From contig CACSIL010000050.1 of assembly GCA_902705825.1 (NCBI GenBank), positions 136,038 to 200,037 on the forward strand: DNA of 64,000 nt, in the 5' to 3' direction. Below are positions 54,183-63,153 of this stretch, piece by piece. The notes under the pieces are model-generated. The model searched no databases and was not told the origin of the DNA. It saw only the letters and a list, made by a program, of their open reading frames with translations. Numbering within the stretch: position 1 is the first letter of the stretch; each line of letters opens with the position of its first letter. The DNA is from Halioglobus japonicus (GTDB lineage Bacteria; Pseudomonadota; Gammaproteobacteria; Pseudomonadales; Halieaceae). The translations under genes and the position numbers were made by a program.

Positions 54183-55117
54183 GGGTCGAGAAACACCTGC
54201 CCATCGATATAGGCGTTGGGATTGTCAGAGAAGTGGTGCTTGAGCAGGGTGACCGGCACAACGAGCGGCACCTGACCTGTGCGGTAGTCTTCTATCAGTG
54301 CCGCCAGGCGCTGTCGCTGTGCGGTGGTAATGGTGCGTTTCAGGTAGCCGGCAAGGTGAAACAGCACATTGCTGTGGCTGCGTCGAGTGGCGCGGTGGGT
54401 GAGGGCTGCCATCAGTTCATGAATGAACTGAGTCGCCAGCTCTTGCAGTGACAGTTGGCTGGCATTGGCCACCAGCGGCCCCAGTGATTTATAGCTCGGC
54501 ACATGATGCGCCATCACCAGATACTTATAGCGTGTGTAGAACGCGATCAGGCGATGAGCGGTCAAACCCTCGCCCATGAGCAGTTTCCAGTCGTGATAGG
54601 CGCAGGCTCGGGTCACGAAACTCTCTCTAAGCCCCGGATCATTGAGGCGTCCATCGTCTTCCAGTGGCAGTAGTGGGTCGGCCAATGCGAGGGCGTCGGC
54701 AAAAACCCCGTTCTGGTCTGAAGCGAGGTGCTGGCCGTCCTGTGAGTAGCGCTTGACTCGGCCATAGCCACAGCTTGGGCTGCCTTTGACCAGTATGTAT
54801 CCACACAACGAAGGAGCCTGCTGTAGCACCTGTTGAGCATAGTCTGCGATGGCATCGGTGTAATCGTGCGTCTGTGTCTTAACATCGACAATGCGTACGG
54901 CGTCTTCGTCGCCTACCAATCGGATAGGTGGTCGTGGTACGCCCAGCCCGATAGCCATTTCCGGGCAAAACGCCCGCGTGTCGAAATGCTCGCTGATGCC
55001 GCGCACAAACTCGTTGGGTTTCTTGGTTTCGCCGTTGTAGCGTACCGGGTTTCCGGCGAGGCAGGAACCAATCCCCAGCAGGGGCTTCTGTGTCGTCTTA
55101 CTGTCGCTGTCTGTCAT
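54146..55117 (-). CDS. DUF523-DUF1722 two-domain protein (YbgA-like)
   Basis: A 323-residue protein. The N-terminal DUF523 region has G-S-C-L-A-G-N-P-V-R-Y-N-G, F-C-P-E-M-A-I-G-L and LVKGSPSCGYGRVK (Cys residues at roughly 18, 51, 103 and 113). The C-terminal DUF1722/YbgA domain has T-A-H-R-L-I-A-F-Y-T-R-Y-K-Y-L-V-M-A-H. The ATG at 55117 is used; an in-frame TTG at 55123 with AGGAG at 10 nt is an alternative. The family is often found next to photolyase or MerR genes, but neither is here. The conserved cysteines could bind an Fe-S cluster; function is unknown. Confidence 0.88.
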   Translation of the reverse strand: MTDSDSKTTQKPLLGIGSCLAGNPVRYNGETKKPNEFVRGISEHFDTRAFCPEMAIGLGVPRPPIRLVGDEDAVRIVDVKTQTHDYTDAIADYAQQVLQQAPSLCGYILVKGSPSCGYGRVKRYSQDGQHLASDQNGVFADALALADPLLPLEDDGRLNDPGLRESFVTRACAYHDWKLLMGEGLTAHRLIAFYTRYKYLVMAHHVPSYKSLGPLVANASQLSLQELATQFIHELMAALTHRATRRSHSNVLFHLAGYLKRTITTAQRQRLAALIEDYRTGQVPLVVPVTLLKHHFSDNPNAYIDGQVFLDPYPEELRVRNVV

Positions 55118-55123
55118 GCTCAA

Positions 55124-55501
55124 CCCCTGTTATCTCCTCTACGGTAACGCTGAAGCGTGCGCACGGCAACTGTTTGAGAGAACTGGCCCCGGTGCTTTTT
55201 AGCGGCAAACCTGTGGGCATCACTGCGCGGGTGCGATAGCGGCTACCGGTAATATGTACGTTAGTCCACTGATGTGCCAGCTCTGAGTTTGGCATAGTAT
55301 TAACGTGTGACAAGGATGTTGGATTGGGAGTTGGAACAGCTCTGGTGCCGAACAGTTGGTTGCCTCACCATCGCGGGAACTGGCCGCGGCGCAAGGAGCA
55401 AATAGAATAGAGGGCTGGTGCGGTGATGTCGGGATGCACGAAGTCACACCCGGTATGGCTGGCAGGTAATACAGACCCTCATCGGTGAAAGAGGCAAGCG
55501 T
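55124..55501. other. Intergenic region before the small membrane protein
   Basis: About 378 bp. A minus-strand frame at 55098-55313 (ATG at 55295) is open and overlaps the DUF523 gene, but has no recognisable domain or good ribosome binding site and is not accepted. The promoter of the small membrane protein gene presumably lies in the last 100 bp. Confidence 0.45.
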
Positions 55502-55660
55502 ATGTTCTCTGTGATGATAGAGTTTGCAGTGTTCTTTCTTTTGTTGTTTTTTCTACTGCCCTCACTACTCATTTTTTTAATGATAGTGCGTGAGGTAATC
55601 CTGCAGGCCCGTAAACAGGCAGGATGGCAGAAGAACGCGAGCGCGGATCTGCTCAGCTAG
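55502..55660 (+). CDS. Small single-pass membrane protein (52 residues)
   Basis: A 52-residue protein not recognised. Residues about 7-29 form a very hydrophobic helix (E-F-A-V-F-F-L-L-L-F-F-L-L-P-S-L-L-I-F), followed by a basic tail with Q-A-R-K-Q-A-G-W-Q-K. GAAAGAGGCAAGCGT before the ATG gives a ribosome binding site. A hairpin with a T tract follows at 55691. The coherent ORF, RBS and terminator support a real gene, but there is no family evidence. Confidence 0.55.
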   Translation: MFSVMIEFAVFFLLLFFLLPSLLIFLMIVREVILQARKQAGWQKNASADLLS

Positions 55661-55690
55661 CGCACCGCTGAACAACGCAGCGATGTTTTA

Positions 55691-55721
55691 GCGAGAGTCG
55701 ATACTCGCCAGGGCGTTTTTT
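55691..55721 (+). terminator. Weak terminator candidate after the small membrane protein
   Basis: A short stem GCGAG / CTCGC with an 8-nt loop (55691-55708), followed after 7 nt by a run of six T (55716-55721). The stem is short, so the call is tentative. Confidence 0.35.
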
Positions 55722-55842
55722 ACACGCGGCGTCCGGTTGTTGCCGCGCGGTAAGTCAGCCGGGGTTTAACACGCCCAGGGATATTTCGCTTCGCCTTTGT
55801 GTGGCGCAATGGCCGCATGGTTCCTTCTTTGGGGAGATCGCC

Positions 55843-58800
55843 TCAGGCGACGATATCGCCCATTTTCCGAAAGTAGCTCACTGCCTCCGGCGGCAGCACA
55901 GGCGGTTCCTTGCCCACGGCGTAACAGCCCAGTATGACCTCGGCTGAACGCTCTATGATTTCTACCATATCGGCAGCGCGGCGCAGGTTGCGACCGGCAA
56001 CAATAATGCCGTGATTTATCATCAGCACAGCCCATTCATCCTCCATAGCTTCGGCTACCGCATCGGCCAGTTCCGGTGTGCCGGGCATAAGGAAGGGAAC
56101 GCGTGGGATATTCCCGAAGAATGCAGCTTCTGTCGATATCGGCAGGAAGGGCAGGTGGCAATTGGCCAGGATGGTTGCATTGGGTGCATGCGCGTGGATT
56201 ACCGCATTGGCCTGTGGTTTTTTCTCCAGAATACGCGTGTGCATGCACCATTCGCTGGAGGGAGAGCGCGCACCGGTAACGAGGTTCTCCCCGCGGAGGT
56301 TGATGCGGACCATCAACTCCGGGCGCAGGTCGCCTTTGAACAGCCGACTGGGGGTAATCCATATTTCACGCTCAGCGCCAGGTACACGTACACTGATATT
56401 TCCGCCGGTAGCGGTGATTACCTGGGATGCGTAAAGCTCCTCCATGATCGCAACCAGTTCCCTGCGGATATCGTCTGCGCCATCCTTCTGGGCTGAGGCA
56501 GTGATATCAACGGGAGGCGGCACGCCACTCAGGTCGCCGGGGTCACCTACTGCATTTCTAGCGGCCCTGTAGATGCGTTCCATATCCGCTTGAATGTGCT
56601 GAATTGTCATGGCCTTGGCCGCATCGCCTATAAAGGAGAGCTCGCCGTTCATCGCGCATTCCATCGCGTCCACGGTGCCATTGAACATGCCATCAAGAAT
56701 TTCGCCGCGCATTTGCAGTTGCACTTCGGCGTTGCGCGGCGCCGGTCCCAGCGCACTGATGACGCGCCCCTGTAGCAGGGCGAGGTGAAATTCCAGCCCC
56801 AGATCGTGGGCGGTAAACTGCAGCGTGACATCCTGGTCAGCACTGAAAGAGTTGAGAGCGGGGTCTGCCGCCATAGCGGCGCAGAATTTTTCCAGTATGG
56901 ACGACATTCTGTCTATCACTGCCGCCGGGATCGTCGCCGGAGCCTCCGCCGCCACTTTCGACACACCCTGTTCGGGCGCCGCAGGTGTCGCCGCCTGCGC
57001 ATCGCGCTGTAGATCGCTGACCGCCGGGCCAGTTCTACTGGTAAGCCTGGCCAGCTCTGCCTCGTCAGGTTGGGGTTTGTCCCCGTGCCAGTCAAACGTG
57101 GCGAGCACCTGTGGATTGAGCACATTACAAGGGACCTCGCCGCGCAATAATTGCAGCAGTGCAGCCGTTATACTTTCGCCCTGATGGTCAGCGACCTCCG
57201 CTGTATTGCCGGCACAGTGGGGAGTGGTAATCACTGCCGGGTGTTGCACCAGCGGGTGGTCGAAACCGGGAGGTTCCACCGCAAAAGTGTCCAGTGCGGC
57301 GCCGCCGAGGTGGCCGCTCTGGAGGGCGTCGACCAACGCCTGCTCATCGATCAGCGCGGCGCGCGCGGTATTAATGAAAAACGCACCGGGTTTCATTCTG
57401 TCAAACTGCGCTGACCCGATCATACCGGCCGTGTCAGGCGTTACCGCCGCGTGCAAACTGACAACGTCGCTTTGTTGCAACAGCGTGTCGAGATCGGTGA
57501 GACGACAACCGGCCAGCGCTGCCTGTTCCGGGGTGGCGAAAGGGTCTGCCACAAGTATTTCCACCTCGAAACCGGCGAGGCGTCGGGCGACCGCGCGTCC
57601 GACCGAACCCAGGCCTACCAGGCCGATAGTCTTGCGCCAGAGTTCCCGCCCCTGCAATTGGTTGAAAGCCTGCCCCATTTTTCCCATATTGCCAGCGGTG
57701 CACTGGGCCTGTTGCAGAAATTCTGCGGCGGCGGGTAATTTACGTGCGAGGCTGATGATGAATGCGACGGTGAGGTCGGCGACGGCTTTTGCATTGCGCC
57801 CAGGCGCAAACAGTACGGGGATCCCAAAGGCGGTGCAGGCTTGAACATCGACGTTTACTGCATCGCCGCGACAGGCTGCTACCACACGTAAATCGGGCAG
57901 CTGTCGCAGTGCATTGACATCAACCACATCGACCTCAGTAACGAAAATTTGCACGCCCTGCAGGGCTTTCACCAGATCTGGCCCGGTGAGCAGGCGTTTG
58001 ATGTCGCGAAAACTCGCGTAGTCCACTGCCATATGCTCGCGCAGACTGGCCAGTGAATCAGCGTCAAATGCAGCGGATACCAGTGCCCGTAACCCGGTAC
58101 CAGAAGCGATGCTGATGGCACTTGTCTGCTCCGGCTCTTTTATCACTCGCGGCAAAAGGTGATCAACAGCTGTGGGCACGGTGGCGGTTTCGGCGCGGTC
58201 GCGAAACTGCGACCAACTGCTGTACAGCTGGTCGTTGACAGCCGCGTGTTCGTTTTGTATTTCAAAGCGGTTGCGAGTGTTGCACAGGGCTTTGCAGGCG
58301 CTGCCAAAGTCGGCAAAGGCGCCACTTGCCACTGCGGCGCAGATGGCTGCGCCCAGCGCCGAAGTCTGGTGGGATTGTGCAACCAACACCGGGCGAGCAC
58401 TGATATTTGCCAGTAGTTGGCTGAACACGTTGCTGCGTGAAATCCCGCCGCAGAGCGTAATAGGGCCGGTTTTGTCGTCGCTTGAATCAGGGGCGAGCAC
58501 TGTATTCAATTGTTCGATATTGGCGCGGACACCGCAGGCGCAGCCCTCGACAAATGCGCGCGCCAGATGACGACGTGGTGCATCACCTGCACCAGCCATA
58601 TAGCTCAACGTAAGGTGCCCCATAGGCATTGTCGGGGCGCGCATGTTCATCACCTCAGCGCCCATCGTCGATAGCATGCCCGCAGCGCCGGGCTCTGATT
58701 CCGCGGCTTCGGCGAATAATCGCAATTCCGGTTCAGGCGCATCGGGGTACAGCATTGCAGCCATCAAGCTGAGTGAGTAGCCCATACCGCCGGCATTGCT

Positions 58801-59694
58801 TTCCAGCACCCAGCGGTCAGGTACGATGTGATAGCTGCACAGCGATTTGCCCGTAGCATCCAGGGCCGGTTGTGCCAGTACAGCCTGTACCGGTGCCGTG
58901 GTTCCCGCGACGACGGCCACCTCGCCCGGTGTTGTGACACCGCCGCCAAGCAAGCTGCACTGGGTGTCGGCGCCGCCCATTGCGACCGTGGTGTCAACGC
59001 TTAATCCCAGATGTGCGGCGGCCTCATCAGTGAGGGTGCCCATGGTGCAGCCGGCATCGATCACTGGCGGGAAATAGGCGCGCGACAGTCCTAGCTTGTC
59101 AACGAGGGGCCAACACCATTCCTTGCCGTCGAGCTTGAACAGACCGCTGGCGCTGGCCTGTGTTGCATCGATGGCGCGTACACCGCAGAGGCGGAAGTTC
59201 AGCCACTCGCCCAGCCCAAACACCGTATCGACGTGTTTGAAAATTTCGGGCTGTTGCGCCTGCAGCCACAGCAGGCGTGCCGATGTGTGCAGGGGCAGGG
59301 GCCATGAGCCTGTTTCCTGCAGTACTTCCTCACCCATTTTTGCAACAATGTCGAAATAGTCTGCGACTGCGCGGGCATCCCGATTGTCGACTGCGAGCAG
59401 GCTCTCGCCGGCAGCGTCGAGCACAACCGTGCTGAAACGCATTGCAGAGACGGCAATGGCGGCCACGTCAGATGGGTTAAGTTGTGCTTGATGTAATGCG
59501 TCGCGGCAGATCTGGCCGACAATATCCCAAACGCTGACCAGATCTATATCGTAACCGGTGCCCATCGTGCCGGGCGCTGTGGGGAACTCCCAGCTGCCCT
59601 GGGCGCTGATCAGGGCGCCCGATAAGCGGTTGACCAGCACGCAGCGCGCGCCGCTGCCGCCGAGATCTATCCCCAATAACCACGCTTTATCCAT
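55843..59694 (-). CDS. Multidomain sugar kinase / 2-hydroxyacid dehydrogenase / SCP2 / class II aldolase fusion
   Basis: A 1283-residue cytoplasmic protein joining four domains. Domain 1 (about 1-490) is an FGGY carbohydrate kinase, with G-I-D-L-G-G-S-G near the start and the catalytic base D243 in G-G-A-D-T-Q. Domain 2 (about 525-865) is a D-2-hydroxyacid dehydrogenase, with G-L-G-S-V-G (694-699) and the Arg-Glu-His triad R778, E807, H826. After a Pro/Ala-rich linker, domain 3 (about 925-1045) resembles SCP2. Domain 4 (about 1075-1283) is a class II aldolase, with E1148, H1167 and H1169 (H-A-H) and H1228 (N-H-G). All catalytic residues are present. The ATG at 59694 is used; an in-frame TTG precedes it. 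Phosphorylation, oxidation and aldol cleavage of one sugar or sugar acid is the likely task; the substrate is unknown. Confidence 0.92.
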   Translation of the reverse strand: MDKAWLLGIDLGGSGARCVLVNRLSGALISAQGSWEFPTAPGTMGTGYDIDLVSVWDIVGQICRDALHQAQLNPSDVAAIAVSAMRFSTVVLDAAGESLLAVDNRDARAVADYFDIVAKMGEEVLQETGSWPLPLHTSARLLWLQAQQPEIFKHVDTVFGLGEWLNFRLCGVRAIDATQASASGLFKLDGKEWCWPLVDKLGLSRAYFPPVIDAGCTMGTLTDEAAAHLGLSVDTTVAMGGADTQCSLLGGGVTTPGEVAVVAGTTAPVQAVLAQPALDATGKSLCSYHIVPDRWVLESNAGGMGYSLSLMAAMLYPDAPEPELRLFAEAAESEPGAAGMLSTMGAEVMNMRAPTMPMGHLTLSYMAGAGDAPRRHLARAFVEGCACGVRANIEQLNTVLAPDSSDDKTGPITLCGGISRSNVFSQLLANISARPVLVAQSHQTSALGAAICAAVASGAFADFGSACKALCNTRNRFEIQNEHAAVNDQLYSSWSQFRDRAETATVPTAVDHLLPRVIKEPEQTSAISIASGTGLRALVSAAFDADSLASLREHMAVDYASFRDIKRLLTGPDLVKALQGVQIFVTEVDVVDVNALRQLPDLRVVAACRGDAVNVDVQACTAFGIPVLFAPGRNAKAVADLTVAFIISLARKLPAAAEFLQQAQCTAGNMGKMGQAFNQLQGRELWRKTIGLVGLGSVGRAVARRLAGFEVEILVADPFATPEQAALAGCRLTDLDTLLQQSDVVSLHAAVTPDTAGMIGSAQFDRMKPGAFFINTARAALIDEQALVDALQSGHLGGAALDTFAVEPPGFDHPLVQHPAVITTPHCAGNTAEVADHQGESITAALLQLLRGEVPCNVLNPQVLATFDWHGDKPQPDEAELARLTSRTGPAVSDLQRDAQAATPAAPEQGVSKVAAEAPATIPAAVIDRMSSILEKFCAAMAADPALNSFSADQDVTLQFTAHDLGLEFHLALLQGRVISALGPAPRNAEVQLQMRGEILDGMFNGTVDAMECAMNGELSFIGDAAKAMTIQHIQADMERIYRAARNAVGDPGDLSGVPPPVDITASAQKDGADDIRRELVAIMEELYASQVITATGGNISVRVPGAEREIWITPSRLFKGDLRPELMVRINLRGENLVTGARSPSSEWCMHTRILEKKPQANAVIHAHAPNATILANCHLPFLPISTEAAFFGNIPRVPFLMPGTPELADAVAEAMEDEWAVLMINHGIIVAGRNLRRAADMVEIIERSAEVILGCYAVGKEPPVLPPEAVSYFRKMGDIVA

Positions 59695-59853
59695 CAATCG
59701 AGTCCCGATGAGTACTTGCCAGAGGCGGCAATACTATCACCCGCCCCCGGTCTGCAGCAGACTTCTCTGAGGGCGGTATGAAGAGCGTGCAGTATCTGGG
59801 CGGGGACGTCGTTGTGCTGCGCACTGCGGATGTGCTGAACGGAGTGTTCGGCC

Positions 59854-60111
59854 CTACTTCGGAGCGGTGATGGCGGCCTTGACCTTGTCCATATCAACCG
59901 CGTCAGCAGCCTTGGTTTTGTCGACCGAATCCAGGGCCTTCTTATAGTCAATGTCTCCTCCGCTGACGGCTTCTGTCATTTTCTGCGTATCAACCGCGTC
60001 AGCAGCTTTCTTGGTGTCAACAGCATCTGCCAGTTTGCCGAAGTCCTGTGCGATAGCAGGAAGCCCCAAGGTCAGTGCGGCAACTACAGTGCCAAGTTTG
60101 ATGATGTTCAT
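59854..60111 (-). CDS. Small exported repeat protein (85 residues)
   Basis: An 85-residue protein not matched to a family. The signal peptide is about MNIIKLGTVVAALTLGLPAIA, so it is exported. The mature part is a set of short degenerate repeats built on A-D-A-V-D-x-x-K (K-L-A-D-A-V-D-T, K-A-A-D-A-V-D-T, K-A-L-D-S-V-D-K, K-A-A-D-A-V-D-M), predicted to be helical and highly charged. A 19-bp direct repeat underlies two copies. GGGAG before the ATG is a good ribosome binding site. Function is unknown. Confidence 0.75.
   Translation of the reverse strand: MNIIKLGTVVAALTLGLPAIAQDFGKLADAVDTKKAADAVDTQKMTEAVSGGDIDYKKALDSVDKTKAADAVDMDKVKAAITAPK
59892..60006. repeat. 19-bp direct repeats inside the small repeat protein gene
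   Basis: TATCAACCGCGTCAGCAGC occurs at 59892-59910 and again at 59988-60006, exactly 96 bp (32 codons) apart. Both encode the A-A-D-A-V-D part of the repeat protein. The in-frame spacing points to gene-internal duplication. Confidence 0.85.
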
Positions 60112-60483
60112 ATACTTACTCCCTTTTCGGTTTGTCGTTAGCGACAGGCCACAGCACCCGCTTGGCGGCGTTGCAAAGGTGCCGCGCGCCCTGCGTGGCG
60201 AGTTTGGATTGCGACTGGCACTGTAGCACTAGCCCGTCGAGCAAGGCCAGTCTGGATGTCATCTACCCGCTGGTCACCAGGAATCCGGAAGCACGGGAAG
60301 TTTGCACTCGCGCCCCGCCGTGGCCGCCATTTGTGGACTGAGTCGTAAGTTACCGAAAAATAGAGCTAAAATCGGCTGTACTGTTGTTTCAACTTGATTA
60401 TTCCAGAGCGTATGATATGAGAGGGTCTGCCAACCGGTTGGTTAGGGCCGGATTGAACACATTAGAGATTTGAGTAGCCTAGA
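60112..60483. other. Divergent intergenic region before the radical SAM gene
   Basis: A 372-bp gap with no convincing gene. Frames in the first half are Cys/Pro/Arg-rich and unlike protein. No short peptide with a ribosome binding site was recognised as a possible substrate peptide for the radical SAM enzyme. The last 75 bp hold the candidate promoter and palindrome listed at 60411. Confidence 0.5.
60411..60441 (+). promoter_or_regulatory. Candidate -10 element and 12-bp palindrome upstream of the radical SAM gene
   Basis: TATGAT (60411-60416) fits a -10 box; the -35 region 17-18 bp upstream (TTTCAA) is poor. CCAACCGGTTGG (60430-60441) is a perfect 12-bp palindrome just downstream, positioned where a repressor would block early transcription. 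It lies 42 bp before the start codon. No regulator is assigned. Confidence 0.35.
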
Positions 60484-63111
60484 ATGGATAAAAATACAGA
60501 GCTTCCGTTAACGCCGACGACCAAGTGTATTGTAAAGCTGGGAGAGCAGGGGGTACACCTGCACAGCCCCTACGGTGCGTCAGTCTACAAGCTGCAATTC
60601 CACGAGTTGGTGGCGCTGTTTGAATTGCAGTATGGGGGCTACACCGATATGGCTGAGGTGGCGGCTATCGTCGCCACGAAAACAGGTACTCCGAAAGCGA
60701 GCACAGTAGAGTTTATCAAATCTCTCATTCGCCGTGGCCGAGTTCGCCGTCGGGAGCACCGTGTCCCGTTAGCGAGATTACGGCCACCTAAAACACCCGC
60801 CGGTTCCAGTCTCCCGGATTTTGATAAGGGATTGGTCGCATTGAAAATCCCACAAACCCTGAGAATTGGTGAAGGCAAGTTCCAGTTAGTGGATCACGAT
60901 GGTCATTTAATAGTGGGTCTCACTGCCGCAGAATTAATAGCGGTGGGAGAGTTTGTCAGGCCGACCGCGCTCTCAGAAGGCCTGGAACGCCAGCGTAGCT
61001 TGCTCAAGGGCCATGCACTGGAGAAGGACAGACTGCTCGAAGTACTGTCGAAACTGTACGCGGCTGGTTTATTGTCGATAGCTGAGCCAACTGTCGTCAG
61101 CGCAAAAGAGACACTGGGCTATCGACAGACCTTGAAAGCGAATATCGCGCGCCAGGCCGCAGAACTGGATAAGAAGGAATCCTTACGCCAGCAGCAAACA
61201 GGTGTGTATAGAACCAAGGTGATACCGGTAGCCTTTGGTGATTCCGTTCCCGCGGCACTGGGCCTGATTATGGCCTACAGTAAGGCCTATAACGGGGGCT
61301 GCCTGGAAGAATTTTATGATTTTCGCCTCGACTGGATATGGGATGAGGAACGCACTGCGGGTTTTACCGCCAAGCCGGCCATTTACCTGTTTTCAAACTA
61401 TCTCTGGACACATGGGAATAGCATCGCTGTATCCGAGACGGTCAAGCGACTGAGCCCGGATAGCATAACCATACACGGTGGGCCGGACACGCCCAAGTAT
61501 GCACAGGACGCAGAAGACTATTTCGCCAAGTTTCCCCATGTCGATATCATTATCCGCGGTGAAGGTGAGGCCACTTGTGCGGATACGCTGGACAAGCTGC
61601 GCAGTGTTGTCGGCCAGCACAATCCCGATCTATCCGTACTAGAGGGCGTTGCTGGAATCACCTACCGGTATCGTGGCGAAATCATCCGCAATCCTGATCG
61701 CGAGCGTATCGCGGATCTTGATACGATACCCTCGCCTTATTTGACAGGTCTGTTCGAAGCCTTTCGAGGAGTGCCCCAGATACATGTGACACTGGAGACA
61801 AACCGGGGCTGTCCTTACGGCTGTACTTTCTGTGATTGGGGCAGTGCCACCACCAGTAAAATTCGAAAGTTTGATCTGGATCGGGTGTTCGGTGAGCTGG
61901 AATGGTGTTCTGATATGAAAGTCGTGTCAGTGTCCCAGTGCGACGCCAATTTTGGTATTTTTGAGCGCGACGTGGAGATCGCAGAACGGGTTGCCGAGCT
62001 CAAGGGTACGACAGGCTTTCCGCAGACCTTCGGCGGCAGTTACGCAAAAAACTCCACCAAATACCTGCAAAAAATTATCAAGGTGCTGGCCGATGCCGGC
62101 ATTCTGGCGCAGGGCGTGCTATCGCTGCAGACAATGGACGACAGTACGCTCAGCGTCATCAATCGCTCCAATATTAAGGTCGCCAAATACGACGCACTTG
62201 CGAACGAAATGCGCAATTCGAATTTGCAATTGTCTGTCGAACTGATGATGGGGCTTCCCGGTGCTACCCTGGAGAGCTTTATCGAAGATCTGCAGCAATG
62301 CATAGACCGGGAGATACCGGCGCGTGTCAATCACACCACCATGCTGGTCAACAGCCCGATGAACAGCCCTGATTATCGGGAGGAGCATCAGATCAAAACC
62401 GGCACAGAACTCGGGCCGGGTAAGATGCCGGTGCTGGTATCAACGAGAACGTATACCAGGGATGATCTGGCGACGATGATAGCGCTGAAGAATATTTATC
62501 TGGTGCTCGATACCTTTGGAGTAATGAGGTTGTGTTCCCGTTTTGTTCGCCAACAAGTGGGCATGACAGAGATGGAATTCTATCGGTTACTGCTGACGAA
62601 GACGGGGTCTGGTGGGAGGGAGCGCGTGTGGCCGATGCTCAACACACTGGTGAACTATGGCCATGATCTTATGGCGCCGGCGTATAGCTGGGCGCTGGTT
62701 TTTAAGGAACTGCGCAATTTCCTAATCAAGAAGTGCGAAGTGCAGGATGATACTGCACTGCAGTCTATTCTTGCCGCCCAGCATGCATTACTGCCCGCGC
62801 ATGGCCGGGTCTTTCCCCATGTGGTAGAACTGCCACACGACGTGGTCGCCTGGCACGCCCAGATGCTGTCTGTGAAAGGTGAAGGACACTGGAAGGACTG
62901 GCAGTCCATTGTGCCTCCGCTCTCCAGTTTTGGGCCGGGCCGTCTTGAGGTCAACGATGTGAACGGTTCTGTAACGAAACTGCTGGGGTGTGACATAGAG
63001 ATCAGTTCCGGAGGCGGGAACTGGGATATGGTCTCTGGCATTGCGCGGGCCAGGGTGGATATGCAGCATGTGGCCTCGGGCTTGTCAGGGGATATTATTC
63101 ACGTCGCATAA
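60484..63111 (+). CDS. B12-binding radical SAM protein with tandem N-terminal PqqD-like segments
   Basis: An 875-residue enzyme. Residues about 10-90 and 125-200 look like two winged-helix/PqqD-type segments; the second has L-R-I-G-E-G-K-F-Q-L-V-D-H-D-G-H. A cobalamin-binding Rossmann domain spans about 245-405 (H-G-G-P-D-T-P-K-Y, I-I-R-G-E-G-E). The radical SAM barrel has the [4Fe-4S] motif C443-x3-C447-x2-C450 in N-R-G-C-P-Y-G-C-T-F-C-D-W. A classic D-x-H-x-x-G cobalamin His is not evident, which suggests base-off binding without a protein His. The C-terminal about 200 residues are not recognised. Methylation or rearrangement of an unknown substrate is the family expectation. It precedes an FAD oxidoreductase by 42 bp. 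Confidence 0.85.
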   Translation: MDKNTELPLTPTTKCIVKLGEQGVHLHSPYGASVYKLQFHELVALFELQYGGYTDMAEVAAIVATKTGTPKASTVEFIKSLIRRGRVRRREHRVPLARLRPPKTPAGSSLPDFDKGLVALKIPQTLRIGEGKFQLVDHDGHLIVGLTAAELIAVGEFVRPTALSEGLERQRSLLKGHALEKDRLLEVLSKLYAAGLLSIAEPTVVSAKETLGYRQTLKANIARQAAELDKKESLRQQQTGVYRTKVIPVAFGDSVPAALGLIMAYSKAYNGGCLEEFYDFRLDWIWDEERTAGFTAKPAIYLFSNYLWTHGNSIAVSETVKRLSPDSITIHGGPDTPKYAQDAEDYFAKFPHVDIIIRGEGEATCADTLDKLRSVVGQHNPDLSVLEGVAGITYRYRGEIIRNPDRERIADLDTIPSPYLTGLFEAFRGVPQIHVTLETNRGCPYGCTFCDWGSATTSKIRKFDLDRVFGELEWCSDMKVVSVSQCDANFGIFERDVEIAERVAELKGTTGFPQTFGGSYAKNSTKYLQKIIKVLADAGILAQGVLSLQTMDDSTLSVINRSNIKVAKYDALANEMRNSNLQLSVELMMGLPGATLESFIEDLQQCIDREIPARVNHTTMLVNSPMNSPDYREEHQIKTGTELGPGKMPVLVSTRTYTRDDLATMIALKNIYLVLDTFGVMRLCSRFVRQQVGMTEMEFYRLLLTKTGSGGRERVWPMLNTLVNYGHDLMAPAYSWALVFKELRNFLIKKCEVQDDTALQSILAAQHALLPAHGRVFPHVVELPHDVVAWHAQMLSVKGEGHWKDWQSIVPPLSSFGPGRLEVNDVNGSVTKLLGCDIEISSGGGNWDMVSGIARARVDMQHVASGLSGDIIHVA

Positions 63112-63153
63112 GGCGGTCTGTTTACGCTTTTGCGCCTTTACGCCGATAAGCCT

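Noticed and set aside
55098-55313. Small minus-strand frame overlapping the DUF523 gene
   Set aside because: Starts with TTG or a later ATG at 55295 without a clear ribosome binding site; no recognisable domain. It cannot be excluded but is not supported.
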